A stretch of DNA of 64,000 bases, taken from positions 496,001-560,000 of the forward strand of contig NZ_JANCTC010000001.1 in NCBI RefSeq assembly GCF_024297145.1, read 5' to 3'. Every line of letters starts with the position of its first letter. Within the stretch, counting starts at the first letter, position 1. The notes under the pieces are model-generated. The model saw nothing but the letters and a program-made list of their open reading frames with translations. It was not told the origin of the DNA and made no database searches. Both the position numbers and the translations under genes were made by a program. Shown here one piece after another: positions 32,949 to 42,282 of the stretch. The DNA comes from Mesorhizobium sp. LMG 17147. Lineage in GTDB: Bacteria > Pseudomonadota > Alphaproteobacteria > Rhizobiales > Rhizobiaceae.

Positions 32949-35228
32949 TCAAGCCCCCGCGCTATACGCCGCAATCGCCGCCATGTTGACGATGTCGCTG
33001 TCCTTCGCATTCAGCGAGACGATCTGAACCGGCTTGTTCAGGCCGACCAGCAGCGGGCCGATGACGGTCGAGCCGCCGAGTTCCTGCAGCATCTTGGTCG
33101 AGATCGAGGCCGAGTGGAACGCCGGCATGACCAGCACGTTGGCCGGGCCGGTGAGCCGGATGAACGGGTACTGCGCCATGGCACGGGCGTTGAGCGCCAC
33201 GTCGGCGGCCATCTCGCCGTCATACTCGAAATCGACGCGGCGCTTGTCGAGGATGCGCACCGCTTCCTGGACGCGCTCGGAGCGCTCGCCTTGCGGATGG
33301 CCGAAAGTCGAATAGGCGAGCATGGCGAGCCTCGGCTCGTAGCCCATGCGGCGGGCAAAGCCGGCGGCCTCCTCGGCGATGTCGGCGATCTGTTCAGCAT
33401 TCGGCATGTCGTGCACGGCGGTGTCGGCAACGAGGACGGTGCGGCCCCGCGCCAGCACGATCGACACGCCGATAACGCAGTGGCCGGGCCTTGCGTCGAT
33501 GACGCGGCGGATGTCATCGAGCGCCGTCGAATAGTTGCGGGTGACACCGGTGACGATGCCGTCGGCATCGCCCAGCGCCACCATGCAGGCGGCGAAATGG
33601 TTGCGGTCGTTGTTGATCAGCCGCTGGCAGTCGCGGAACAGGAAGCCTTTGCGCTGCATGCGCTCGTAGAGATAGTCGGCGTAGACCGAGTTGCGCCGCG
33701 ACAGCCGCGCATTGATGATCTCGATGCCTTGCTTGCCGAGGTCGATGCCGGCGTTCCTGGCGTTTTCCTTGATGATGTCGTCGCGGCCGAGCAGGATGGC
33801 GGTGCCGAGCCGCTGGTTCACATAGGAGACGGCGGCGCGCATCACCTGCTCCTCCTCGCCCTCGGCAAAGACGATGCGCTTGGGCTGGCGGCGCACCCGG
33901 TCGTAGATGCGCTGCAGCGTCGATGCGATCGGGTCGCGGCGGGCGGAAAGCTCCTGCGCGTAGCGGTCCAGATCGAGGATCGGCTTGCGGGCGACGCCGG
34001 AGTCCATCGCCGCCTTGGCGACCGCGATCGGGATCGCCGAGATCAGGCGCGGATCGAACGGCACCGGGATGATGTAGTTTGGACCAAATTTCGGCCGCAT
34101 GCCCTGATAGGCGGCGGCGACGTCGTCGGGCACGTCCTGGCGCGCCAGTTCGGCGAGCGCTTTGGCCGCGGCGATCTTCATGTCGTCGTTGATGGTGGTT
34201 GCCCGCACATCGAGCGCGCCGCGGAAGATGTAGGGGAAGCCAAGCACGTTGTTGACCTGGTTGGGATAGTCGGACCGCCCCGTCGCCATGATGGCGTCGG
34301 TGCGGATCTCGGCGACCTCCTCCGGCGTGATCTCGGGGTCGGGATTGGCCATGGCGAAGATGATCGGGTTCTTGGCCATCGACTGCACCATCCTGGTGGT
34401 CAGCGTGCCCTTGGCCGAGAGGCCGAGGAACACGTCGGCGCCGTCCAGCGCTTCGGCCAGCGAGCGCGCACCGGTTTTCACGGCGTGCGCCGATTTCCAC
34501 TGGTTCATGCCTTCGGTGCGGCCCTGGAAGACCACGCCCTTGGTGTCGCATAGGATGATATTTTCTGGCGCAAAGCCCATCGCCTTCATCAGTTCGATGC
34601 AGGCGATGCCGGCAGCGCCGGCGCCGTTGCAGACCATTTTCGTGGTCTTCATGTCGCGGCCAGTGATTTCCAGCGCGTTGATCAGGCCGGCGGCCGAAAT
34701 GATGGCGGTGCCGTGCTGGTCGTCATGGAAGACCGGTATGTCCATCAGCTCGCGCAGCCGCTGCTCGATGATGAAACACTCCGGCGCTTTGATGTCCTCG
34801 AGGTTGATGCCGCCGAAGGAGGGGCCGAGAAAACGCACGCAGTTGATGAATTCGTCGGCATCCTCGGTGTCGACCTCGAGATCGATGGAATCGACGTCGG
34901 CGAAGCGCTTGAACAGCACCGCCTTGCCTTCCATCACTGGCTTCGAAGCAAGCGCGCCGAGATTGCCGAGGCCAAGGATGGCGGTACCGTTGGAGATGAC
35001 GGCGACCATGTTGCCGCGAACCGTATAGTCGAAGGCGCGGCTCGGATCCTCGGCGATGGCGAGAACCGGCACGGCAACGCCCGGCGAATAGGCGAGGCTG
35101 AGATCGCGCTGCGTCGCCATCGGTTTTGTGGCGACGATCTCCAGCTTGCCCGGACGTCCCATGGCATGGAATTCCAATGCCTCCTGGGCGCTGACGGAGG
35201 GCCCGTTGCTTTCGGATTTCTTGGCCAT
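32949..35228 (-). CDS. maeB: NADP-dependent malic enzyme with phosphotransacetylase-like domain
   Basis: The 759-residue protein is the two-domain malic enzyme of alphaproteobacteria. It converts malate to pyruvate and CO2 and supplies NADPH or pyruvate during growth on dicarboxylates, as in root nodules. Residues 1-430 form the malic domain (AYSPGVAVPVLAIAEDP; FHDDQHGTAIISAAGLINAL; NAD(P) loop VCNGAGAAGIACIELMKAMG). Residues 430-759 are a Pta-like domain, usually regulatory. ATG 35228 gives the usual MAKKSESNGPSVSAQEALEF. The gene is intact, but its 3' end borders the accessory insert and is partly duplicated at 30509. Whether it is the NADP or NAD isoform cannot be told for certain. Confidence 0.9.
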   Translation of the reverse strand: MAKKSESNGPSVSAQEALEFHAMGRPGKLEIVATKPMATQRDLSLAYSPGVAVPVLAIAEDPSRAFDYTVRGNMVAVISNGTAILGLGNLGALASKPVMEGKAVLFKRFADVDSIDLEVDTEDADEFINCVRFLGPSFGGINLEDIKAPECFIIEQRLRELMDIPVFHDDQHGTAIISAAGLINALEITGRDMKTTKMVCNGAGAAGIACIELMKAMGFAPENIILCDTKGVVFQGRTEGMNQWKSAHAVKTGARSLAEALDGADVFLGLSAKGTLTTRMVQSMAKNPIIFAMANPDPEITPEEVAEIRTDAIMATGRSDYPNQVNNVLGFPYIFRGALDVRATTINDDMKIAAAKALAELARQDVPDDVAAAYQGMRPKFGPNYIIPVPFDPRLISAIPIAVAKAAMDSGVARKPILDLDRYAQELSARRDPIASTLQRIYDRVRRQPKRIVFAEGEEEQVMRAAVSYVNQRLGTAILLGRDDIIKENARNAGIDLGKQGIEIINARLSRRNSVYADYLYERMQRKGFLFRDCQRLINNDRNHFAACMVALGDADGIVTGVTRNYSTALDDIRRVIDARPGHCVIGVSIVLARGRTVLVADTAVHDMPNAEQIADIAEEAAGFARRMGYEPRLAMLAYSTFGHPQGERSERVQEAVRILDKRRVDFEYDGEMAADVALNARAMAQYPFIRLTGPANVLVMPAFHSASISTKMLQELGGSTVIGPLLVGLNKPVQIVSLNAKDSDIVNMAAIAAYSAGA

Positions 35229-35367
35229 GATGCTTTCGGTTCCTCGCCCGTACGGCACCGCTTGAGGTGGGTGCGCATGCTTTCTTTTGTGGAAGGTTCG
35301 GGATTAAGGCTACACTTCGCCGCTGTAAACCGCCAAGCATGGCCTGGAAAATTTTGGAAGCAGCTTC

Positions 35368-38079
35368 TTGAACGACGAGACGCCCATTCGAAGCGACAAT
35401 GCCACGCCGGCCTTCGCGCCGGCGACGCCGATGATGGAGCAGTATATCGAGATCAAAGCGGCGAACCCGGATTCGCTGCTGTTCTACCGCATGGGCGATT
35501 TCTACGAGCTGTTCTTCGACGACGCCGAGAAAGCAAGCCGGGCGCTCGGCATCGTGCTGACCAAGCGCGGCAAGCACCAGGGGCTCGACATCCCGATGTG
35601 CGGAGTGCCGGTGCATGCCGCCGACGATTATCTGCAGAAGCTGATCGGACAGGGGTTCCGCGTCGCCGTCTGCGAGCAGATCGAGGATCCGGCGGAGGCC
35701 AAGAAGCGCGGCGGCAAATCGGTGGTGCGCCGCGACGTGGTGCGGCTGGTAACGCCCGGCACCATCACCGAAGACAAATTGCTGGCGCCGTCGGAATCGA
35801 GTTTTCTGATGGCGCTGGGACGGGTCAAGGGCGGGGCCGAGCATTCCTTTGCCTTGGCCTGGATCGAGATCTCGACCGGTGTCTTCCGCGTCGCCGAGAC
35901 CACCGCCGACCGGCTGCTCGCCGATGTCTTCCGCGTCGACCCGCGCGAGCTGATCGTCGCCGAGCCGGTGTTTTACGACCCGGAGCTGAAACCGGTCTTC
36001 GACGTGCTCGGCCGTGTCGCCAGCCCGCAGCCGCCGTCGTTGTTCGATTCGGCTTCGGCCGCCGGCCGCATCGCCCGCTTCTTCGAGGTGGCGACCCCTG
36101 ACAGTTTCGGCTCGTTTTCGCGCGCCGAGCTGTCGGCGATCTCAGGCGTCATCGCCTATGTCGAAAAGACGCAGAAAGCCGAGCGGCCGCCGCTGTCGCG
36201 ACCGGAGCGCGAGGAGCAGGGCTCGACGCTGTTCATCGACCCGGCGACGCGCGCCAACCTCGAACTGCTGCGCACGCTGTCCGGCAGCCGCGACGGATCG
36301 CTGTTCAAGGCGATCGACCGCACGGTGACCGGCGGCGGGGCAAGGCTGCTCGCCGACCGGCTGATGGCGCCGCTGACCGATCCGGCGGCAATCGCTGCAA
36401 GGCTGGACTCGGTGTCGTTCTTCCGCTCCGAGACGCGCCTTTGCCAGGCGGTGCGGGCAAGCCTGAAGAACGTTGCCGACATGCCGCGCGCGCTGTCCAG
36501 GCTGGCGCTCAACCGCGGCGGCCCGCGCGACCTCGGCGCGCTGCGCGCCGGTTTCGAAGCGGCCGGCGCCATCGCCGAACTGTTCGGCCAAATCGCCTTG
36601 CCGGGCGAACTGGCCGCGGCGTTGGAAGCTATCAAGACGCTGCCCAATGAACTGGCGGCGCATCTGGCTCAGGCGCTGAGCGACGAGCTGCCGTTGCTCA
36701 AGCGCGACGGCGGCTTCGTCCGCGGCGGCTACCACGCCGAACTCGACGAGATGCGGGCGTTGCGCGACGAGTCGCGAAAAGTGATCGCCGGGCTGGAGCG
36801 CTCGCTGATCGACGAGACCGGCATCCGCTCGCTGAAGATCAGGCACAACAATGTGCTGGGCTATTATATCGAAGTCACCGCCAATCATCATGCGCTGATG
36901 ACCGGCAGCAACGGCGCCAGGGCGCGCTTCATCCATCGCCAGACCATGGCCAACGCCATGCGCTTCACCACCACCGAACTCGCCGAGCTGGAAACCAAGA
37001 TCGCCAATGCGGCCGACCGGGCGCTGGCGATCGAGCTTGCCGCTTTCGAGGCGCTGACGGCGCAAGTGGTCGGCCACGCCGACAGGATCCGTGCCGGCGC
37101 CGAAGCGCTCGCCGTGCTCGACGTTTCGGCCGCACTTGCCTTGCTTTCCGAGAGCGAGGCCTGGTGCCGGCCGCTGGTCGATGCGAGCCTTGCCTTCGAG
37201 ATTTCGGGCGGACGCCACCCGGTGGTCGAACAGGCGCTGCGGCGTTCCGGCGAAGGCCCGTTTGTCGCCAATGATTGCGATCTGTCGCCGCAAGGCGATG
37301 CCAAGACCGGCGCGATCTGGCTGCTGACCGGCCCCAATATGGGCGGCAAGTCGACCTTCCTCAGGCAAAACGCGCTGATCGCCATCCTTGCCCAGACCGG
37401 TTCCTTCGTGCCCGCGGCATCAGCCCATATCGGCGTCGTCGATCGGTTGTTTTCGCGGGTCGGCGCCTCCGACGACCTGGCGCGCGGCCGCTCGACTTTC
37501 ATGGTCGAGATGGTCGAGACGGCGGCGATCCTCAACCAGGCAGGCGAGCGCGCACTGGTCATCCTCGACGAGATCGGCCGCGGCACCGCCACTTTCGACG
37601 GCCTGTCGATTGCCTGGGCGGCGGTCGAATATCTGCACGAGAAGAACCGCTGCCGGGCGATCTTCGCCACGCATTTCCACGAAATGACGGCGCTGGCCGG
37701 GAAACTTACACGGCTCCACAACGTCACCATGCGGGTTAAGGAATGGGAAGGCGACGTGGTTTTCCTGCACGAGGTCGGCAAGGGTGCGGCCGACCGTTCC
37801 TACGGCGTCCAGGTGGCGCGGCTGGCCGGCCTGCCGGAAGCCGTCGTCGGCCGGGCCAAGGAAGTGCTGCACCAGCTCGAAGCGGGCGAGGTCTCGGGCA
37901 AGGCCAACCGTCTGGTCGACGACCTGCCGCTGTTTTCTGTGGCGGCGCAGCGGGAAGCGTCGAAGCCGGCGAAGAGTGATGGGCTGGGTTTGGCGCTAGC
38001 GGAGATCAATCCCGACGAGATGACGCCAAGGGAGGCGCTGGAGGCGCTGTACAGATTGAAGGGGATTCTGGGGAAGTAG
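35368..38079 (+). CDS. mutS: DNA mismatch repair protein MutS
   Basis: The 903-residue protein recognises mismatched bases and starts repair. Domain I holds the mismatch-wedge motif [20 protein letters not shown] (Phe-x-Glu). The ATPase domain has Walker [21 protein letters not shown], the signature [14 protein letters not shown], and Walker [17 protein letters not shown]. Length is normal. The frame opens with TTG at 35368, preceded by GGAAG; an ATG at 35431 ([15 protein letters not shown]) is an alternative and begins the conserved part. It is divergent from maeB, the usual rhizobial order. Confidence 0.95.
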   Translation: MNDETPIRSDNATPAFAPATPMMEQYIEIKAANPDSLLFYRMGDFYELFFDDAEKASRALGIVLTKRGKHQGLDIPMCGVPVHAADDYLQKLIGQGFRVAVCEQIEDPAEAKKRGGKSVVRRDVVRLVTPGTITEDKLLAPSESSFLMALGRVKGGAEHSFALAWIEISTGVFRVAETTADRLLADVFRVDPRELIVAEPVFYDPELKPVFDVLGRVASPQPPSLFDSASAAGRIARFFEVATPDSFGSFSRAELSAISGVIAYVEKTQKAERPPLSRPEREEQGSTLFIDPATRANLELLRTLSGSRDGSLFKAIDRTVTGGGARLLADRLMAPLTDPAAIAARLDSVSFFRSETRLCQAVRASLKNVADMPRALSRLALNRGGPRDLGALRAGFEAAGAIAELFGQIALPGELAAALEAIKTLPNELAAHLAQALSDELPLLKRDGGFVRGGYHAELDEMRALRDESRKVIAGLERSLIDETGIRSLKIRHNNVLGYYIEVTANHHALMTGSNGARARFIHRQTMANAMRFTTTELAELETKIANAADRALAIELAAFEALTAQVVGHADRIRAGAEALAVLDVSAALALLSESEAWCRPLVDASLAFEISGGRHPVVEQALRRSGEGPFVANDCDLSPQGDAKTGAIWLLTGPNMGGKSTFLRQNALIAILAQTGSFVPAASAHIGVVDRLFSRVGASDDLARGRSTFMVEMVETAAILNQAGERALVILDEIGRGTATFDGLSIAWAAVEYLHEKNRCRAIFATHFHEMTALAGKLTRLHNVTMRVKEWEGDVVFLHEVGKGAADRSYGVQVARLAGLPEAVVGRAKEVLHQLEAGEVSGKANRLVDDLPLFSVAAQREASKPAKSDGLGLALAEINPDEMTPREALEALYRLKGILGK

Positions 38080-38113
38080 GGCTTCTGCAATCGGAGCGGC
38101 GTCGGCGAAACGG

Positions 38114-38154
38114 CCAATCTTCCCCACGAGGGACCCACGAGGGGGGGAGATTGG
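38114..38154. repeat. Small inverted repeat CCAATCT/AGATTGG between mutS and the reductase gene
   Basis: CCAATCT (38114-38120) and AGATTGG (38148-38154) bracket a G-rich core that contains CCCACGAGG twice. It lies where two genes run tail to tail and may work as a transcription stop. Its look resembles short rhizobial intergenic repeats. Confidence 0.4.
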
Positions 38155-38165
38155 CAGCTTCACCC

Positions 38166-39011
38166 TCAAATCATCGCCAGGCCCGACTTCCGCCTCGGCG
38201 GCGGGAAGGCGCGGTCAATTTCGGCGAAATCTTCGCTCGTGAGATCGATGTCCAACGCCGCGACATTCTGCCGGACATGCTCCAGGCGACTGGCCTTCGG
38301 AATGGCGATCACGCCCTGCTGCGCCATCACCCATGCAAGTGCGATCTGCGCCGGCGTCGCACCGTGGCGGGCGGCGATGGCATCTAACCTGGCGTTGCGC
38401 GCCAATACCCCCTGATCGACCGGCGAATAGGCCATCAGCGGCATGCCGCGTTGCCGGCTCCACGGGGCGAGGTCGAACTCGACGCCGCGCTGCGACAGAT
38501 TGTAGAGCACCTGGTTGGTCTGGACGTTGCCGCCGGCCGGCAACCGAACCAGCTCTTCCATCTCATCGGTATCGAAATTGCTGACGCCCCAATGGCGGAT
38601 CTTGCCGGCCGCCTTCAACGCTTCGAACGCCTCTACCGTTTCCATCAAAGGAACGCTGCCCGGCCAATGCAAGAGATAGAGATCGATGCGGTCGGTGGCG
38701 AGATGCCTCAGGCTGTTCTCGCAGGCCCGTTTCACGCCGGCGCGCGAGGCATTGGACGGCAGCACTTTGGAGACCAGGAAAACCTCGTCGCGGTGCCCGG
38801 CGATGGCCTCCGCCACCACCTGCTCGGCACCGCCGCTGGCATACATTTCGGCGGTGTCGATCAGCGTCATGCCGAGATCCAGCCCGAGCTTCAGGGCATT
38901 GGCCTCGTCGGCGCGGCGGCGGCCGTCCTCGCCCATCTTCCAGGTGCCCTGGCCGAGCACCGGCACGGCTTCGCCGCAGGGCAGGGTGGTCGTTCTTATC
39001 GTCGATGGCAT
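38166..39011 (-). CDS. Aldo/keto reductase
   Basis: The 281-residue protein is an NADPH-dependent aldo/keto reductase with the full catalytic tetrad. Asp52 and Tyr57 lie in [18 protein letters not shown], Lys82 in [12 protein letters not shown], and His115 in [14 protein letters not shown]. The cofactor-binding tail [19 protein letters not shown] is present. Enzymes of this group reduce small aldehydes and ketones. The chromosome around it gives no hint of the substrate. Confidence 0.85.
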   Translation of the reverse strand: MPSTIRTTTLPCGEAVPVLGQGTWKMGEDGRRRADEANALKLGLDLGMTLIDTAEMYASGGAEQVVAEAIAGHRDEVFLVSKVLPSNASRAGVKRACENSLRHLATDRIDLYLLHWPGSVPLMETVEAFEALKAAGKIRHWGVSNFDTDEMEELVRLPAGGNVQTNQVLYNLSQRGVEFDLAPWSRQRGMPLMAYSPVDQGVLARNARLDAIAARHGATPAQIALAWVMAQQGVIAIPKASRLEHVRQNVAALDIDLTSEDFAEIDRAFPPPRRKSGLAMI

Positions 39012-39120
39012 GGCATGCTCCAGTCCGAGGCCCGGATAGCACCATAGCCGCCAAGGGAAATCCAGGTGAAGCAGAAATCCAGGTGAAGCCTCTCGTCCGG
39101 ATTCCCCGACAGCGTGACGC

Positions 39121-39507
39121 CTACTTCACCGGATGGGCGGCGAGCCAGTCCTGCATCTGCTTGATCTCGGCTTGCTGCGCGGCGATCACTGCTTGCGCCA
39201 GCTTGCGGATTTCCGGATCCTTGCCGTTGGCGAGCTCGATCTTGGCCATATCGATGGCCGCCTGGTGATGCGGGATCATGCCGCGGGCGAAATCGACATC
39301 GGCATTGCCGGAATATTCGATTGCCATCATGTCGGTATGCATCTTGTCCATCGCCGCCTTGTAGCCCTCGGTCGAGGGGCTCTGCGCGCCCATTGCGCCC
39401 ATGTCGTGCTTCATCTCCTCGGCTTGTGCCGGAACGCTTTCGAGGAAAACAGCAAGCAGCATTCCCGCCGCCATCATCAGCAGCACGATCTTCTTGGCCA
39501 AGGTCAT
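39121..39507 (-). CDS. DUF305 exported metal-resistance-type protein
   Basis: The 128-residue protein has a signal peptide ([20 protein letters not shown], cleavage after AQA near residue 29) and a DUF305 four-helix bundle. The His/Met-rich segment [11 protein letters not shown] and the motif [17 protein letters not shown] (His80, His81) are typical. DUF305 proteins often accompany copper genes and probably bind copper in the periplasm. It lies 42 bp after the CopA-type ATPase gene on the same strand, so it is likely driven by the same CueR-type promoter. Confidence 0.85.
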   Translation of the reverse strand: MTLAKKIVLLMMAAGMLLAVFLESVPAQAEEMKHDMGAMGAQSPSTEGYKAAMDKMHTDMMAIEYSGNADVDFARGMIPHHQAAIDMAKIELANGKDPEIRKLAQAVIAAQQAEIKQMQDWLAAHPVK

Positions 39508-39549
39508 TCATCGTCTCCTTTTTGAACAGGGTCTATCTGGAAGTTTTAC

Positions 39550-42054
39550 TCAGAGTTTCAACGTCCTGAGCCGCAATGCGTTGGCGATGACCGAAACCGA
39601 AGACAGGCTCATCGCCGCCGCCGCGAGCATCGGCGACAACAGCGTGCCGGTGAGCGGATAGAGCACGCCGGCAGCGACCGGCACGCCAAGCACATTGTAG
39701 AGGAAAGCGAAAAACAGGTTCTGGCGGATGTTGCGGATCGTCGCGCGGGCCAGCGTCCTGGCCCTGACGATGCCGTTGAGATCGCCCTTGACCAGCGTTA
39801 TTCCCGCGCTTTCGACCGCAACATCGGCGCCTGTGCCCATCGCGATGCCGACATCGGCGGCGGCAAGTGCGGGCGCATCGTTGACGCCATCGCCGGCCAT
39901 GGCGACGCCTGCACCGCCGGCACGCAATTCCTCGACCAGCGCGTTCTTCTGTTCGGGCAAAAGCCCGGCACGCACCGCGTCGATGCCGAGCTTGGCGGCG
40001 ATGGCTTTGGCGGTGCGCTCATTGTCACCGGTCGCCATGACGATCTTCAGCCCATTGTCATGCAGCGCCCTGATCGCCTCGGCGGTGGTCGCCTTGATCG
40101 GATCGGCGACGGCAACGAGGCCGGCGAGCTTGCCTGCGACAGCGACGAACATCGCGGTCTTGCCATCGGCCTGCAGCGCCTCGGCACTGGCCAGGACCGA
40201 TGCCGTGTCGATGCCGAGATCGGCCATCATCGCGGCATTGCCGAGCGCCACCTTCTGTCCCGAGACCGTGCCGGAAACGCCCTTGCCGGTGACGGCCGCG
40301 AAATCGCTCGCGTCGGGGACCTTCACGTCGCGTTCGTGGGCACCGTCGACGATAGCCTCGGCCAGCGGATGCTCCGAGCCTTTTTCCAGCCCGGCGGCGA
40401 GCGCCAGCAGATCGTCTTGTGCCATGCTTTCGACGGCGACGACGTCGGTCAGTCGCGGCCGGCCTTCCGTCAGCGTTCCCGTCTTGTCGACGATCAGCGT
40501 GTCGACCGAGGCAAAACGTTCGAGCGCCGCCGCTTCCTTGATCAGCACGCCGGCATGCGCGCCGCGTCCGGTGGCGGTCATGATCGACATGGGCGTGGCA
40601 AGGCCGAGCGCACAGGGGCAGGCGATGATCAGCACCGAGACCGCCGCGACAATGGCGAAGACCAGGCTGGGTTGCGGTCCGATGATCGCCCAGGCGACGA
40701 ACGCAATGATCGCGACCAGCACGACAGCCGGGACGAAGTAGAACGAGACGCGGTCGGCCAGCCCCTGGATCGGTGCGCGTGAACGCTGCGCCTTGGCGAC
40801 CAGCTCGACGATGCGTGCCAGCGTCGTCTCGGCGCCGATCTTTTCGGCGCGCATGACCAGCGAACCGTTCTTGTTGAGCGTGCCGCCGGTGAGGTTGTCG
40901 CCTTCGGTCTTTTCGACCGGCAGCGGCTCGCCCGTGATCATCGATTCGTCGATGGAGGAGCGTCCTTCGAGCACAATGCCGTCGACCGGCACGGCATCGC
41001 CGGGGCGGATGCGCAAGCGGTCGCCGGCCTTGATCGTATCGAGCGGCACGTCGTTTTCGGAACCGTCCGCGCCGATCAGCCGCGCCGTCGTCGGCGCCAG
41101 GTCGAGCAGCGCACGGATCGCCGACCCGGTTTTCTCGCGGGCACGCAATTCCAGCACCTGGCCGAGGAATACCAGCGCGACGATCACCGCCGCCGCCTCG
41201 AAATAAACCGGCACGGTGCCGTCATGGCCGCGGAACTGGTGCGGAAAGAGGCCCGGAAACAGGGTGGCGACGACGCTGTAGAGATAGGCGGCACCGACGC
41301 CGAGCGAAATCAGCGTCCACATATTGGGGCTGCGGTTGAGGATCGAATCCCAGCCGCGGTGGAAGAACGGGAATGCCGCCCACAGCACCACGGGACTGGC
41401 CAGCGCCAGTTCCAGCCAGACCTTCGCACGGTCGTCGATGAAGGCCTGGAACGTCAGGCCGAGCATCGGTGCCATGGCGATGACCAGCAACGGCACGGAC
41501 AGCACTGCGCTCACCCAGAAACGCCTGGTGAAGTCGACCAGTTCGGGGTTCGGTCCCTCGTCGCCGGTAGGCACCCCCATCGGCTCCAGCGCCATGCCGC
41601 AGATCGGGCAGGAGCCGGGCTTGTCGCGGATGATTTCCGGGTGCATCGGGCAGGTGTATTGCGTACCCTTGGGCATCGCCTGCGGCGCCGGCCTGTCGCC
41701 GAGATACTTTGCCGGCTCGGCCTCGAATTTCGCCTGGCAAGCGGCGGAGCAGAAATAGAAACCCTGGCCCGCGTGCCGCAAAAAGTACCTGGCCGTGGCG
41801 CGGTCGACGCTCATGCCGCAGACGGGATCGGTGGCCGTCAGGTATTTTTCCGGCTCGGCGATGAATTTCGAGCGGCAGCTTTCGCTGCAGAAATGATAGC
41901 GATGGCCGCCATGCTCGGCGGTCGGCTTGCCGGCGGCCCGATCGACGGTCACGCCGCAGACCGGATCGCGGGCGACGGCGTCCGCAGCAGAGGTGGCGCC
42001 TTTTGCCGAGCAACAGCTGCCATGGGCGTGATGATGGTGGTCGGAATGCGTCAT
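39550..42054 (-). CDS. Copper-exporting P1B-type ATPase with YHS domains
   Basis: The 834-residue protein is a P1B-type heavy metal ATPase of the CopA group. The N terminus is His-rich (MTHSDHHHHAHGSCC) and carries two YHS metal domains (DPVCGVTVD; DPVCGMSVD) and a heavy-metal-binding zinc-ribbon-like YTCPMHPEI..CPICGM block in place of the usual HMA domains. The core has the membrane CPC motif IACPCALGLATPMS, TGEP in MITGEPLPVEK, the phosphorylation site DKTGTLTEG and the hinge GDGVNDAPALAAADVG. The start at 42054 lies just after a CueR-type promoter, which supports copper over other metals. It is tandem with the DUF305 gene. Confidence 0.9.
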   Translation of the reverse strand: MTHSDHHHHAHGSCCSAKGATSAADAVARDPVCGVTVDRAAGKPTAEHGGHRYHFCSESCRSKFIAEPEKYLTATDPVCGMSVDRATARYFLRHAGQGFYFCSAACQAKFEAEPAKYLGDRPAPQAMPKGTQYTCPMHPEIIRDKPGSCPICGMALEPMGVPTGDEGPNPELVDFTRRFWVSAVLSVPLLVIAMAPMLGLTFQAFIDDRAKVWLELALASPVVLWAAFPFFHRGWDSILNRSPNMWTLISLGVGAAYLYSVVATLFPGLFPHQFRGHDGTVPVYFEAAAVIVALVFLGQVLELRAREKTGSAIRALLDLAPTTARLIGADGSENDVPLDTIKAGDRLRIRPGDAVPVDGIVLEGRSSIDESMITGEPLPVEKTEGDNLTGGTLNKNGSLVMRAEKIGAETTLARIVELVAKAQRSRAPIQGLADRVSFYFVPAVVLVAIIAFVAWAIIGPQPSLVFAIVAAVSVLIIACPCALGLATPMSIMTATGRGAHAGVLIKEAAALERFASVDTLIVDKTGTLTEGRPRLTDVVAVESMAQDDLLALAAGLEKGSEHPLAEAIVDGAHERDVKVPDASDFAAVTGKGVSGTVSGQKVALGNAAMMADLGIDTASVLASAEALQADGKTAMFVAVAGKLAGLVAVADPIKATTAEAIRALHDNGLKIVMATGDNERTAKAIAAKLGIDAVRAGLLPEQKNALVEELRAGGAGVAMAGDGVNDAPALAAADVGIAMGTGADVAVESAGITLVKGDLNGIVRARTLARATIRNIRQNLFFAFLYNVLGVPVAAGVLYPLTGTLLSPMLAAAAMSLSSVSVIANALRLRTLKL

Positions 42055-42086
42055 GCCGAAAGCCCCTGTATTTCGATGTTGCGGCG

Positions 42087-42117
42087 GAGGTAGTGCTTCC
42101 AGTAACTGGAAGGTCAA
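42087..42117 (-). promoter_or_regulatory. CueR-type copper promoter of the CopA-type gene
   Basis: On the minus strand, -35 TTGACC (42112-42117) and -10 TACCTC (42087-42092) are separated by 19 bp, the long spacer typical of MerR-family promoters. The palindrome CTTCCAGTTACTGGAAG (42096-42112) sits between them and agrees with the known CueR box. The start codon of the ATPase lies about 33 bp downstream of the -10. No intact cueR is in the window. Confidence 0.8.
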
Positions 42118-42282
42118 GGGCCGATTTTCGATTTTTCGCGGCCAATCCCAAACCGAACCGGCTGCGGGCACGAGACGATCGTCCAGTTCCACCGCTGCGG
42201 AGAACGCGTCCGTCAGCCCCATACCCAGCGCCGCGAAAACGCGCTATAGACGCCGCCGAAACGGCGAGGCCGAACGGCATCT

